Shown: positions 21,202-33,400, counted from the first letter of the stretch. The stretch: 64,000 nucleotides of DNA from Opisthocomus hoazin (GCF_030867145.1 NC_134439.1:5493379-5557378); one strand, 5' to 3'. Notes: generated by a model not told the origin, from the letters alone. Program-made: numbers and translations.

Positions 21202-23239
21202 ATGGAGCCCGCGGGGCCGGTACGGCCGGACCGGGACGGGGAGCGGGTCCGAGCCGGGGTTCGCAGCCCCGCCGGGAGCTTCGTGGGGGGACGGGGGGGG
21301 AGAAACGGGGACGGGGGGGAATGGGATAAAAACGGGAGGGAAAACATGGGCGGGGGGGAAACACGGGAGAGAAACCCACAGGAAAAAAAAACACGGGGGA
21401 AAAACGGAGGGGGGACCACACACCGGGGGGGGGGAAACGAGGGGGCGATGGAAATAAATGAAGGGGTCCGGGGGGGCAAAGGGGGGGGAGAGGGGAGGGG
21501 AAGGGGCTGCGGGCGGGAGGAGGGGGAGGGCCGTGGTGAAACGGGGGGGGGAGGGGGGGGGTGAGGGGAGAAGTGGGAAGAAGAAGGGACCCAGAAATGG
21601 GGGGGAATGGGGAGAAGGGAGGGGCAGGACGGGCAGCAGGGGGTCAGCGGGGGCGGGACGGGGGGGGCAAAGGGGATCCCCAAAATCCAGACCTTGGGGG
21701 GGGGGGGGCCCAAGGGAGAGGATCCAGGGAGGGGGTGGGGGGGCGGCCCCGCCGCGGGGCTGAGCCCCCCCGGGCCCCCCCCAGGAGCCCTCCCTGTACA
21801 CGGTGAAGGCCCTGCTCATCCTCGACAGCCTCGGGCAGCGGCTCCTGGCCAAGGTGAACCCGGGCCCTGCCTCAGTTTCCCCAGCCCCCCCCCCCCGCTC
21901 ACCCTGGCTCAGCCATCTCCCCCCCCCACACGAGGGTCCCGGCGGGGGTTCTGGGGGATCCCTGCTGACCCCCCCCATCCCTGCAGTACTACGACAGCAC
22001 CTTCCCCACGGCCCAGGAGCGGGCGGCCTTCGAGAGGAGCATCTTCAGCGAGAGCCAGCGGGGGGGCGGTGAGGGGGGTCCCGCTCCGGGGGACACCGTT
22101 TAATGCTGGGAGTGGGGGCCCCAGGCTGGGGGCTGACGCCATCCCGCGTCCCCCCTCCCCCCATGCAGGTGGCATCGCCTCTCTGGGGGGGCTCACCATC
22201 GTCTACAGCAGCAGCGTCGACCTCTTCTTCTACGTGGTGGGGGGCTGCCAGGAGAACGAGGTAAAGGGGGTGGGGGGCAGCCCTGGGGACGCCCCACGGC
22301 CCCGGGGACCCCCCCACAGCCCCGCTGATGCCCCCCCCGTCTCCCACAGCTGATGCTGTCGGCCGTGCTCGCCTGCCTCCTCGACGCCCTCGGCCACCTC
22401 CTGCGGTGAGACCCCGGGGCTGGCCCCCCCAGACCCCTGCGCCTCGGGTGGGGACACTGAGGCAGGGCGCGGGGTGGTGGGACCCGGCGTGGGTGAGACC
22501 CCCTGTCCCTCGACACCCCGGGGAGGGGGGACACGGGGCCAGCGCTGCTCTGGGATGGCGGGGGACCAGGTCCCAGCACCCTTGACCCCAGGCGGTGACC
22601 ACGACGTCTCCCGCTGGCAGGAAGGAGGTGGAGAAGCGCTGGCTGCTGGACAACATGGAGGGGACCTTCCTGGTGGTGGATGAGATCGTGGACAGGGGGT
22701 GAGCTCTCGCTGGGGGGGGACAGAGGGGGACAAGCACTGGGGGCTGCAGGGACAGGGGGTGGCATTGCCCTCCCGGGTGCTGGGAAGGGGCTGGCCCCGT
22801 CCCCGGCTCCATGTCGGGGTGCCAAGTGGGACCATGTTGGGGTGCCAAGGGGGACCCAGGCACCCTGGTTTGCTGCCATCATGGCAGCTCTTCCTCGAGC
22901 CTTCGTCAGGGCGTCCCAGGCCTTGGGCAGGGAGGGAAACTGAGGCACGGGGACCGGTGGTGCAGCCATGCCGGGGGGGGTCCCGGAGGGACGGTGCCAG
23001 CACCGCGCTGCTCCACAGGGTGATCCTGGAGAGCGACCCACAGCAAGTGATCCGGCGGCTGAGCCTGCGGGTGAGTGCGGCCGTCTCGCGCCATGGCCTT
23101 CCTCCACCCTCCTCTGCCTCGGCCCACCCGCCTCGTCCTCTCTGCCCCCCAGGCCCCGGAGCCGGCGGCGTACGGCTTCGTCCTCTTCGACTACCTGGCG
23201 GGGGGCTCAGAGCGGAGGGACGCGGGTGGCCACGAATAG
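21202..23239 (+). CDS. COPZ2: COPZ2, zeta-2 subunit of the COPI coat, divergent C-terminus
   Basis: Small subunit of the F-subcomplex of coatomer, in retrograde Golgi-to-ER vesicles; it has the longin-like fold shared with adaptin sigma chains. Core exons: 21785-21853, 21987-22068, 22169-22260, 22350-22405, 22621-22698, 23019-23070, 23153-23239, with GT/AG sites and matching phases. Recognisable segments are [91 protein letters not shown] and [18 protein letters not shown]. The first exon is least certain: ATG at 21202 gives MEPAGP and a phase-0 GTACGG donor at 21220, fitting the next exon. The last exon encodes a 28-residue tail unlike the usual LTEQ...QIKWSLLK end. Synteny supports COPZ2 over COPZ1. 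Confidence 0.88.
21280..21765. repeat. G-rich purine tract in COPZ2 intron 1
   Basis: About 480 bases of (GGGGA)-like sequence with many G runs, likely able to form G-quadruplexes. It fills the proposed COPZ2 first intron. No microRNA hairpin was recognised in it. Confidence 0.7.
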
Positions 23240-23467
23240 GCAGCACCGAGGGGGTGCAAACCCTTCCCCGGGCCGGGGGTCTGGCAGGACGGGCAGGGGC
23301 TGGGGTCTGGCCACGGCCGCAGAGCTCCCGGCTGTGGCAGCCTCCAGAAGCCCCTTGCCAGGTCTCCATTCCACCCCCGGCATTAATAATATCGAGGGAA
23401 AAATTAAGCGCTAATGAAGGAGAATTGCTTTGCCGTTCCTGCTCGCTCCCAGCCAGAACCAGCCACA

Positions 23468-23473
23468 AATAAA
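23468..23473 (+). terminator. COPZ2: COPZ2 polyadenylation signal AATAAA
   Basis: Canonical AATAAA 229 bases after the COPZ2 stop, giving a short 3'UTR (23240 to about 23490). Confidence 0.75.
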
Positions 23474-23494
23474 AGTTTTCCTTCCTCGGTTTGG

Positions 23495-25360
23495 CGTCCT
23501 CTTGCCGCCCGCTGCTCGAAAGAGCCCAGTGAGGCCAGGCCCCGGGGGCTCCTTCGCTCTGCGGTGCTGCTCCTTGGGAGGAAAACACGACATTTATGGG
23601 GTTTTCCGTTAAATCCCACTTTCTACGGGTTCGTCGCTTCAAGCCACCGCAGGCTGATGGGGTCCAGCACCCAGTGGTCTGGGGCTGGCGGAAGGCTGTG
23701 GGACCCCGCGGTTGCAGCGGGGGTCCGGGTGAAGAGGAGAGGAGCCCCCCACCCTCTCCCTGGCCATGCCCAGGGTGGGGATGGGTGCACGCAGCCGGGC
23801 ACCCAAACACCACTCACCTGTGTGTGCCCATGCGTGGGGCAGCCATGGGGCTTGCACCCGCAGGTGGGCATGGCCTGCTCTGCCACAGCCACGCTGCACC
23901 AGCGCAGGGACCCCCCCCACCTTGGGATCACCCCCCCCCCACCTTGAGACCCCCACCACCTCTTGCGCGACGCTCCCTAACGCCGCGGTCTCAGCGCGGC
24001 TCTTGCTCGCCGCTCCCTGGAGGGGCCACGGCGGCCTTTGCATAGCCCCGCCCAGCGCCGGGCACGCCCCTTATACGGAACATGGCCCCGCCCCTACCCT
24101 CCTTAGCCCCGCCCTGCCCCGGTGCCCCGCCCCTACCTGGGCAGCGCATTCGCGATCCTGCAGCGCCCCCTGACGGCCGTTGAGGGGAGGAGAGCCCGGC
24201 ACCGTCACCCCCCCCCCCCCCAGCACAGGACCAGCCCGCCCCGGGACCACCCCCAGCCCGGGACCCTCCCATCACAGCCCCCCCCTCCCGCCTTGAGCAC
24301 CCCCAAATCCTTGGGGACTCCCACAGTCCCAGCGACCCCCCTCCCCCCCCCCCCCCCCATCATAGGGACACCGCCCCCCGGGCAATCCCCCCCCACCCAG
24401 GGACGCCCCTGCTGTAGGACAGCCCCCCCACAGCCCCCCCACCGTCACACACCCCCCCCCCCAGGTTTCCCCACTGCTCTGGGGGCCCCCCGAGACAGCT
24501 CCCCCTCTGCCCCCTCCCCCAATGCACCCTTGTGTCCCCACGGCCCCCGTCTCCCCGGGGGGGGGGCAGGTCCTAGCCCCCCCCCCCCCAGGAGCTCGCA
24601 GCCCCCTCCCAGCTGCCCCCCGCCCTGGATCTGCCCCCCTCACCCCGGGACAACAAAGCCCAGCGCTCGGCGGGACACCCCCCCCCCTCCCCGCCGCATG
24701 CCCCAAAACTGGGGGCGTGGGGCAGGGGCTGCGGGGGGGGGGGGGGGGGGGGGGGCGGGGAGGTGATTTCCCACCCTGGGGACCCCCAGCCCCAGGGACC
24801 CCTCCCCCAAAAAAACCCCAGAGTCACCCCGAGCGCAGGGACCCCCTGGCCAGGGATGGATGGGGCAAGAACCCCCCACCACGACACCCCCCCGTCGGGG
24901 GGGGGGGGGGGGGGGGGGGGGCAGGCTACCGGGGGGAGGGGGCTGCCTCATCATGGGGGGGGGGAACTCCGAATCCCTCCTCCCTCCCCGCCCCGGGCAG
25001 CCCCCAGCGTGGGAGCGAACAAAGAAGAGGAGGAGGAGGAGCGCGAAGGCCCCGAGGCCCCCCCCGGCCATGACAGCTGGTGCCCCCCCCCCCCCCAAGT
25101 GACACGGGGACAAAGGCGCGGCGACAGGCGACGGGCTCGGGGACAAAGGGGCTTCACGGGGCTGGGGACCCCCCCAGATGTCCCTCACGGGGGGGGGGGG
25201 GGGGCCCTGCGAGCCCAAGGTCACGGCACCCCCAGACCCACGCTGACACCCCCCCCCAAAAAAAGACCTTGCTGCTTGCGTCTGTGCCGCCCTGCACCCC
25301 AAAATCCTGCCCGTCCGGGGCCACGGCACCCACAGGCCCCTGCCACCCACGAACAGAGTG
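23495..25360. other. GC-rich intergenic sequence with poly-G and poly-C tracts
   Basis: No gene recognised. It contains long homopolymer runs (G runs near 24735-24755 and 24898-24922) and a GC-box cluster listed separately. Long ORFs in several frames reflect the base composition. Confidence 0.5.
24010..24160. promoter_or_regulatory. GC-box cluster, candidate promoter or enhancer
   Basis: Repeated CCCCGCCC/CCCCGCCCC motifs (Sp1-type boxes), a TTTGCAT octamer-like site and CCTTATACGG, which is one base off a CArG box, all within 150 bases. No exon was found on either side, so its target is unknown. Confidence 0.4.
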
Positions 25361-25369
25361 ACCACCGGG

Positions 25370-25690
25370 ACCCTCGTCACCCCCAAACCCTTGTCACCCC
25401 ACTCCCATGTCACCCCAATCCCACGTCACCCTAATCCCATGTCACCCACAAATCCCTGTTACCCAAATCCCATGTCACCCCAATCCCCTGATACCCCCAA
25501 AGCCTTGTCACCCCACTCCATGTCACCCCCAAAGCCCTGTCACCCCAATCCCATGTCACCCCTAAACCCTCATCACCCCAACCCCCTGTCACCCCAACCC
25601 CTTGTCACCCAACCCCCTGTCACCCCACCCCCACGTCACCCCAGTCCCCTGCCACCCTGCACTGAGGTCACCCCCTTGCTCCACCCCCCC
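25370..25690. repeat. Minisatellite, about 16-18-bp CACCCCAATCCCATGT unit
   Basis: Imperfect tandem units like CACCCCAATCCCATGT over about 320 bases. It abuts the next, G-strand minisatellite. Confidence 0.85.
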
Positions 25691-25714
25691 CCCAGCTGGG
25701 ACCCCGAGTCTGGG

Positions 25715-26590
25715 GGGCGATGATGGGGGTGACCGGGGGGGGACAGCCCTGCTGGGGGGTGGCAGTGACAGGGTGGCCGTGCCGGGGGTGCCGGTGTTGG
25801 GGGTGCTGGTGTTGGGGGTGCCGGTTCCAGGGGGGCCGGGGGTGCTGGCGCTCGGGTGGGAGGGACAATGCCAGGGGTGACAGTGTCGGGGGTGCTGGGG
25901 GTCCCGGGGGGGGCCGGTGCCGTGGGGGTGACAAAGCCGGTGTGGTCATGGCGGGGTGCAGCGGGTGCCGGTGACAGGGGGGTGACAATGAGGGGGGTGT
26001 TGGGGGTCCCGGAGGTGTGTGGGGACAGTGACAATGCCAGGGGTGCCATGGCGGGGGTCCCGAGGGTGCCCGTGCCGGGGGGGTGACAATGCCGGGGGTC
26101 TCGGGGGTGCTGGTGCCAGGTGGGTGACAAAGCCGGGGTGGCAGTGGCGGGGGGGCCGTGGCTGGGGGGCCGCGGAGCCGGGGTGACCATGGCAGGGGTG
26201 CGGGGGTGCCGGGGTGCGGGGGGGGCCGTGGCGGGGGTGCGGGGCTGCGGGGGTGCCGGGGTGCGGGACTGCGGAGGTGACCATGGCGGGGGTGCGAGGG
26301 TGCCGGAGTGCGGGGGGGGCCGTGGCAAGGGTGCCGGGGTGTGGGGGTGTGGGGGTGTCGGACTGCGGAGGTGACCATGGCGGGTGTGCCGGGGGTCCGG
26401 GGTGCGGGGGGGGCCGTGGCGGGGGTGCGGGGGTGACCATGGCGGGTGTGCCGGGGGTCCGGGGTGCGGGGGGGGGCCGTGGCGGGGGTGTGGGGCTGCG
26501 GGGGTGCCGAGGTGCGGGACTGCGGGGGTGACCATGGCGGGGGTGCCGGGCGTCCGGGGTGCGGGGGTGCGGGGGTGCCGCAGCAGCCGC
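25715..26590. repeat. G-rich minisatellite (GGTGACCATGGCGGGGGTG units)
   Basis: Degenerate tandem array built from GGTGACCATGGCGGGGGTGC and GGGGGTGCCGGGGTGCGG modules, more regular towards its right end. The minus-strand ORFs of 443 and 508 codons crossing it are compositional. Confidence 0.85.
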
Positions 26591-27289
26591 CCGGGCAGGG
26601 GCTCATTAGCGGGGGGGTGCGGGGGGCGGCTCCGCGGCGCCCTGATTGATGGCCGCGCCTCCATCTTGGCAGCCGGGTTTTGTCTCCAGGCGCGGGGGGG
26701 GGAAGGGAAGAGAAAGGGCAAGAGGAGGGGGAGCAGGGCCCGGGGCGGGGGGGCGGCAGGGCTTGGGGGGGCCGGGGTGGGGGGGGCCCCTCCTCGCCTG
26801 TCGCGGTGATGGATCGCCTCGCCCCAGCATCCTCGCCCGGGGAGGGGGGGGTCACAGCGCCGGGGACCGCCCCCACCCCCCGGGGCTGGGGGGCCCAAGC
26901 AGCCCTCAGAGACCGGCCGGGGGCTGCACGTCCTGCGGTGGGGGGCAGCCCCCCCATCCTTGGCCACACAATGAGCCCCAGCCCCCCCAAAAAACCCCTT
27001 GGCTGAGCCCCCCCCCCCAATTCATGACACCCTTGGGTGCTGCTGGGCCGGGGGTGGCTGCGCACACAGCCCCCCCCCCCCCCCCAGTGCCTTCTCTGTG
27101 GTTTCACCCCCCCCCGCCGTGGCACCGGGGGAGCCCCCGGGACCCCCGAGACGGCTCCGGGGGGGCCCGGGCCAGCCCCCCCTCCCCGGCGCACCGGGCG
27201 GCCGTCGCCGTGACACCGGGGCTTAACGGGGCCCGCAGCTGCGGCGACCGCCGGTCAGACAGCACAGGCGGGGGGGGCGCGGGGGGGGC
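26591..27289. other. Gene-free GC-rich stretch between minisatellites
   Basis: Holds a less repetitive CpG patch at about 26590-26700 with a CTCCATCTTGGC (YY1-like) site. No exon or RNA recognised. Confidence 0.4.
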
Positions 27290-28285
27290 GGGAGGATGCA
27301 GGAAAGGGTGCGGGGAAGGAGGCAGGGATGGAGGCAGGGATGGAGGGATGGAGGGAGGGATGCAGGGAGAGATGGATGGAGGGACCGAGGGATGCAGGGA
27401 GGGATGCGGGGAGGGACCGAGGGATGCAGGGAGGGATGCGGGGAGGGATGCAGGCACCAAGGGATGCAGGGATGGAAGGATGGATGCAGGGAGGGATGGA
27501 GGGACCGTGGGATGCAGGAATAGATGGAGGGAGGGATGCAGGGATGTGGGGATGGATGGAGGTGCCGAGGGATGCCGGGATGGATGCAGGGCTGGATGGA
27601 GGGATGGAGAGATGCAGGGATGCTGGGATGGCTGCAGGGATGTGGGGGTGGCTGCAGGGCTGGATGGAGTGGAGATGCAGGGATGCCGGGATGGATACAG
27701 GGAGGGATGCAGGGCTGGATGGAGGGATGGAGAGATGCAGGGATACTGGGATGGCTGCAGGGATGTGGGGATGGATGGAGGTACCGAGGGATGCTGCAAT
27801 GGCTGCGGGCCTGGATGGAGGGGGGATGGAGGGAGGGATGCAGGGATGGCTGCAGGGGTGCAGGGATGGCTGCAGGCACCACGGGATGCAGGGATGTAGG
27901 AATGGATGGAGGCACCGAGGGATTCTGGGATGGCTGCAGGGCTGGATGGAGGGAGGGATGCAGGGATGGCTGCAGGCACTGCGGGATGCAGGGATGCAGG
28001 GCTGGATGGAGGCGGGGATGGAGGGAGGGATGCAGGGATGGAGGGAGGGATGGAGGGAGGGCTGCAGGGATGGATGGAGGGACTGAGGGATGCAGGGATG
28101 GATGGAGGGAGGGATGCAGGGATGGATGGAGGGAGGGATGCAGGGATGGATGCAGGGACTGAGGGATGTGGGCATGCAGGGATGGCTGCAGGGCTGGATG
28201 GAGGGGGGATGCAGGGATGGAGGGATGGATGCAGGGATGGATGGAGGGGGGATGGAGGGGGGGATGCACGGGACAGACAAGGGCC
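27290..28285. repeat. 1-kb minisatellite of GGATGCAGGGA/GGATGGAGG units
   Basis: About 1 kb of near-continuous GGATGCAGGGATGGATGGAG-type units. Both strands stay open for several hundred codons (minus 27104-28486 and plus 26646-27899) because stop codons do not arise in this unit. There is no coding evidence beyond that. Confidence 0.92.
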
Positions 28286-28404
28286 CCGGGGCCGGATGGC
28301 ATGGGGACAGTCCTGGGGAAGGCTGGGGACAGCACGAGGGGAGCGGGGGGGGGGGACACGCGCGGTCCCCCCAGCTGGAGGGGCCCGGAGGAGCCCCTGC
28401 TCCC

Positions 28405-28540
28405 GGCTGCGCCTCGCAGCTAATTGAGCGAAATGGCTGTCAGCGAGGTAATTAAAGGGGAGCGCGAGCGCTCGGGCAGGCCTCAACCAGATGGAAGGCC
28501 CCTTAATTGGTAATTAAATTCCTCGCTGGCACGTGAGATG
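28405..28540. promoter_or_regulatory. AT-rich island with TAATTA motifs, candidate enhancer
   Basis: In a very GC-rich setting, about 130 bases carry CAGCTAATTGAG, GGTAATTAAAGG and TTAATTGGTAATTAAATTCC, plus E-box-like CAGATG and CACGTG. The dense TAATTA sites are typical of homeodomain-bound noncoding elements. The function is inferred. Confidence 0.45.
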
Positions 28541-29274
28541 GAGCAGCCGGAGCCCCCCCGGCCGCGGGGGGGGGCGGGGGGTCCCTGTCCCCATCCCCGC
28601 TCTGTCCCTTTGTCTGCCGGTTTCTGGCGCAAACCCAGCCCCAAGCCCCCCCGGGGCCACCACGGTCCCCCCTCCCACAGCCCATCTGGTGACAGTCGCC
28701 GGGGGGGGGACAGCCGGGCAGGGGATGAGGACCCGCGGGGGACCCCAGAATTCTGGGGGGGTCCTTGCCCAGGACCATAGGACCCTGCCACCGACGCATC
28801 CCCCGGACCCACACGGTCCCCCCTAGGGGACACAGACACGGGGCTGCATGGGGTGCGGGGTGCAGGCAGGGCTGGGGGGGGTCTGGGGGCAGCAGGGTCT
28901 CGCGTGGGCATCTCTGCGCCCCCCCCCCCCCATTTAATTCCCCCTCAAAGCCCCCGCGGTGCCCCGGTCTCCCTGACCTGCGGAGGCGGCTCTGCCCTCT
29001 GCCACCGTGACCCGGGAGGTGACCGGGGGGGCCCGGGGGTCCCGGCGGGGTCAGGGGTCCGGGACAGCCCCGCGGTGGGTGGTGAAGGGGGGGGGCGTCG
29101 TGGCCGGGACCCCCACCCCATGCCAGACACCGTCCCTGCTGCTCGCTACGGAGGTGATGGCGGTAGTGACCCCCCCCCGCCCGCTGCACCCCCCAGACCC
29201 GGCGGGGTGGGGACCCCCCGCACTCCCCGCCCTGGGGGGGGGGGGGGGTCACGAGACCCCCCCCAGCTCCTAGC

Positions 29275-29355
29275 GCCATCCACGGGCAGCGAGGGGTTAC
29301 AGGCACAATTAATTTGCCCGTTAATCACCGTCAGCGGGGTAATGAGGGGCTCCCC
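29275..29355. promoter_or_regulatory. Second AT-rich homeodomain-motif island
   Basis: ACAATTAATTTG, CGTTAATCACCG and GGTAATGAGG occur close together within GC-rich repeats, in the same style as the element at 28.4 kb. Confidence 0.4.
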
Positions 29356-30039
29356 GCAGTCGGACCGACCCTCGGCAAGGGGGTGAGGGGAGCACCCCCG
29401 CCACACACCTGGGGTCCTGCCTCACAGCCCCTGGGGACCGGGACCCCACGCCGACAGCCCCAGGATCCCCCGCGGGGGACGGGATCCCCCCCCAAGCAAT
29501 GGGGCAGGAGCCCACCCCCCGCCCCGCAACCGGACCCCACGGCATCAAGAGCCCCCAGACCCCACGGGGGGGGGGTCCCAGTGTCCTATGCCCGCCCGCG
29601 GCGGGGACACAGCCCCACGCCCGCAGCCCCTGCCCCACTCGGGACACCCCGCCCCACTGCGAGTCTCCCCCCGCTCCGCTCGGGACCCTCTGCCCCCCTG
29701 CGAGACCCCCCCCCCCGCACTCGGGACCCCCCGTCCCACTGCTGGACCCCCTGCCCCACTCGGGACCCCCCCCCACCCCACGGAAACCCCCATCCCTCGG
29801 GGGAGGGCGGGCCCACAGCAGAGCCAAACCAATGAGCGACTTCAAGCTGGCGGGGGGGCGGGACAAGCAGGGCACAGTGACCAATGGCCTGCGGGGGGTG
29901 TGGCCAACACATGACGTGCTCTGGGTGTGGCAGGCCCCTCCCAGGAGATGCTTGGGGTGGGGGGGTGGGGGGTCCAGCCTCCCCCAGCCCAGTATGTCCC
30001 AGTACAGCCCAGTACGGGCGGGCTGACGTGAAGGCGGGG

Positions 30040-30230
30040 GGTGGGGTGTGATTAATGGGGGGCCATCGCTCACTGTCGGGCGGGGGCGGGGGGGCCCCCC
30101 CCGCGCAGCCCTAACGAGCGGCAGGAATAATGAGGGGTGTCACTCCGCTTCCCCCGGTGATGGAGAGTCATTACGGGCGGCGACAGCCGGCCATGAATCA
30201 ACCGCTCTGCTATGAAATTAAAATCGAATC
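30040..30230. promoter_or_regulatory. Third AT-rich homeodomain-motif island
   Basis: GTGATTAATGG, GGAATAATGAGG, GTCATTACGG, CATGAATCAACC and GAAATTAAAATCG lie within 190 bases just beyond the CDK5RAP3 3' end. No coding exon is visible. Confidence 0.4.
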
Positions 30231-30347
30231 GCCCCCCCCCCCCTCCTCCCAGGGATCCAGTGTCCCCAGGGCCACCCCGCAGCCCCCACCCCAGCGAGGG
30301 ACCCCCGCAGTGAGGGGCTGGAGGGATGCTGGGAGAGGGGATATGGC

Positions 30348-30353
30348 TTTATT
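30348..30353 (-). terminator. CDK5RAP3: CDK5RAP3 polyadenylation signal
   Basis: TTTATT on the plus strand (AATAAA on the gene strand), about 107 bases after the CDK5RAP3 stop. The 3'UTR is therefore short. Confidence 0.75.
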
Positions 30354-30459
30354 CAGCAGTGGCATGTCATTTCCCCCCCCCACAAAGCCACGGCCACGTC
30401 ACCAGCACCCAAGGGCGGTGGGGGAGTGGCAGGACCCCCCCTGCCCCTCTGCGGGGGGC

Positions 30460-33400
30460 TCACAGGCAGACGCCCATCAGGTTCACCGGCCGCCCGCCGT
30501 AGCGCTTGGAGACGTCAGCCTCGATCTGCGAGACAGAAATGGGGAGGGGGGGTTCAGGGGGGGCCCTCCAGCACCGAGGGAGGCACAGAGGGGGGGGGGA
30601 AACGCAGGCAGGGATGCACGGGGAGGGGGAAACGCAGGCAGGGATGCACGGGGAGGGGGGAAACGCAGGCAGGGATGCACGGGGAGGGGGGAAACGCAGG
30701 CAGGGATGCACGGGGGGGGGGAAACGCAGGCAGGGATGCACGGGGGGGGGGGAAACGCAGGCAGGGATGCACGGGGGGGGGGGAAACGCAGGCAGGGACG
30801 GATGGAGGGGGGGCGAAACACAGTCAGGGACACCGGGAGGGGATGCAGGGCCTGAGGGACTGGGGGATGGATACGGGGCTTGCCGGGATGGAGAGATGCC
30901 ACATCCCCCCCTGCCCCCCCTCACCAGCTTCTGGAGCTCCTTGGTCTTCTCCAGCAGCCGGTCGAGCTTGGGCTCCAGGGCCGCCTGCTCGGCCAGGGCC
31001 TCCCGCCGCTTCCGGCTCATGGCCTCCTTCTTGGCCAGCAGCAGCTCCGCCTGCTTCAGCCTCTGCCCCAGGAGCTCACTCACGCGGTCCACGTACCTGT
31101 CGGGGGGGACCCCAGACCCCTGTCACCCCCTCCCCACCCATGGACACCTCCGGCTCCCACAGAGCCCCCCTGGTCCCTCCCCCAGCCCCATTTCTCCCCC
31201 CCAGCCCGAGCAAGGACCTGGGCGAGGCGAGGATGATGAAGAGGTGCTGCATGCTGCGGGTGCAGAGCTGGCCCAGCAGCGCCCGCGCCGCGGCCAGGAG
31301 GGAGCCGAGGCGGGCGCTGGTCTGGCCCTGCAGCACGGCCGGGGCGAGCTGGAACTGGCTGACGGCCACCACGTCGGCCTCCTCCTCCATCTCGGCCAGG
31401 CGCTGGGACAGGAACAGCTCCAGCTGCGGGGACAGGGCCGGGGGGGACACTCAGGTGCTGTCCCCCACCCCGGGGAGGGAGACAGGGTGGCAGAGCCGCC
31501 CCTGACCCCGTAACTCACCTCCATCAGCTCGTCGATGAACTGGCTCCGGGTCTCGGTGTTTTCCAGCAGCGTCAGGGCGTCGGAGCCGCAGGCGAGGCCC
31601 TCGGGTGCTGGGGGATGAGGTGGGGGGGTGAGGGGGGCACGGGGGGTGAGGGGGGCACGGGGGGTGAGCTCCACAGCTCAGACAGTCCGGCCGTGCCCCC
31701 CGTCCCGCTCAGCATCGCCCCACGGCTCCGTTCAGTGCCGTCCCTGAGAGGCCTCCGTGCCCAGCCGGGTGCCCAGGGTCCCCGCGGGCAGGGGAGGGGG
31801 TGTGTAGGTGGGCGGGGTGCTGCCTGCCACCCGCTGGGACCCCCCCGTGAACCCCGCTGCTGTGCTCACCCTCAGTGCCGGCCTCCAGCACCGTGATCTG
31901 CACCTCCTGGCTTTCGCCGTCTCCCCAGTCAATGCCGTCACCCTGCAGCGAAGGGCAGCGAGGTGGGTGGGGTGAGGGGGTCCCCAGGACACCCCCAGGT
32001 CCCCAGCCCGGCCCTGAAGCACGCAGCTGGGGGTCACGCACCTGGGGACCGGGCTCCAGCGTGATGCCCCAGTCGATCTCCTCGCCCTGGGTTCCCTCGT
32101 CGGCAGCGGCCGGCTCCAGCGTGAAGTCTCCCCAGTCGATCTGCGGGGAGAAGGTGCAGAGACCCCCTGAGAGCCCGGGGGGGGGGGGGGGGGGCAAACA
32201 GCCCCCCGCCGCGTGACGGAGCCGGCCGCGGCTCGGCCGGGACTCACCGTGTCCTCCTTGGGCGGCTCCGGCACCTCCTGCGCCCGCGGCCGCTCCACAC
32301 GCAGCGGTCGCAGCCCCGTCCTCCACTCGTAGACGGTGGTGTTGCCTCTGCTCCCCACGTGCCGCAGCAGCGGCACCACCTCGGCGGGGCTGGCAGCCAC
32401 GGGCACGTCGGGGCCAGGCGTGGGGTCCCCCACCCTGGGAGACCCCCAAGCCTGGCCGCAGCCGCCAGCCCAAGGCGTGGGGAGAGGCAATGCCGGGGTC
32501 GGGGGTACCCCCACGCCCCCCCAAACCCGCCCCCCGCCCACCTCTCGCACACGAACTCCGCGCAGGCCTGGTACAGCTCGATGGCCTCGGCGAGCGCGCC
32601 GGCTCCCGCGCCGATCTCGGACAGGCGCGACGGCAGGTCCCTGGCCAAGGCCAGCAGCTCCTGGCGCACGTCGTCACCCTGGGGATGGCGCGGGGATGCG
32701 TCAGGGCAGGCGACGCGGCCCCCGGGGGGGCTTCACCCTCTGCTCAATGTGGGCACGGACAGAGGGCTGGGTGGGGGGTCACCCTACGCCCCCCCAGCTC
32801 CTCCCATGGGGAAGGTGGCCTTGTGGGGACATTCGATGGGACGCATGGTCCCAGCTTTGAAGCCAAGCACGGGTATCGCGGGGGGGGGGAAGGTGGGTGG
32901 CACGGCAGGACCGCGGGGACTCACGGTGATGCCGTACTGCTTGCAGGAGGCGAAGAAGCGCTCCCGCAGCTCGGCCGCCTGCAGCTGGCACTCCTCCTCA
33001 CGGCGGGCGAAGTCCTGCTGCGCCTGCTGGCACCGGCCGATCTGCTTCCTCAGCGAGGGCACCTCGTAGCTGACGCTGCGCACCAGGAGGCTGGCGAGCT
33101 CGGCTGCGGGGAGGTGTGGGGGGGCAGGTGGGGTGGTGAGGGGCCGCATCAGCCCCCTGGGTGCCCCAGCCACCGCGGCTGTCGTCCCGGCTGCGCAGCG
33201 GAGCCATCTTGGGGCCTTCTCCCCGGGGGTCCCCGCAGCCCATTGCCCCCCACTCCTTTCCCTCCCCATCCCGGTCCCAGTTTGGAGACCGAAACCCCGC
33301 TGCGGGCTCTCCGGAGCTGCCGTACCCAGGTAGGTGTTCTCCTTCTCGTAGAGGGCCACGATCTCCTGCCAGTCCTGGGGAGGGGGGGGAAGAAGAAGCA

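Noticed and set aside
20322-21713. 463-codon minus-strand ORF
   Set aside because: It crosses an 18-bp repeat and a G-rich tract and lies antisense to COPZ2 intron 1; Pro-rich low complexity only.
17893-21784. miR-152 in COPZ2 intron 1
   Set aside because: I looked for the mature sequence and star arm in the interval and did not see them. A covariance-model search would be decisive.
25636-27194. Minus-strand ORFs of 443 and 508 codons
   Set aside because: They run through a G-rich minisatellite; composition explains the lack of stops and there is no domain.
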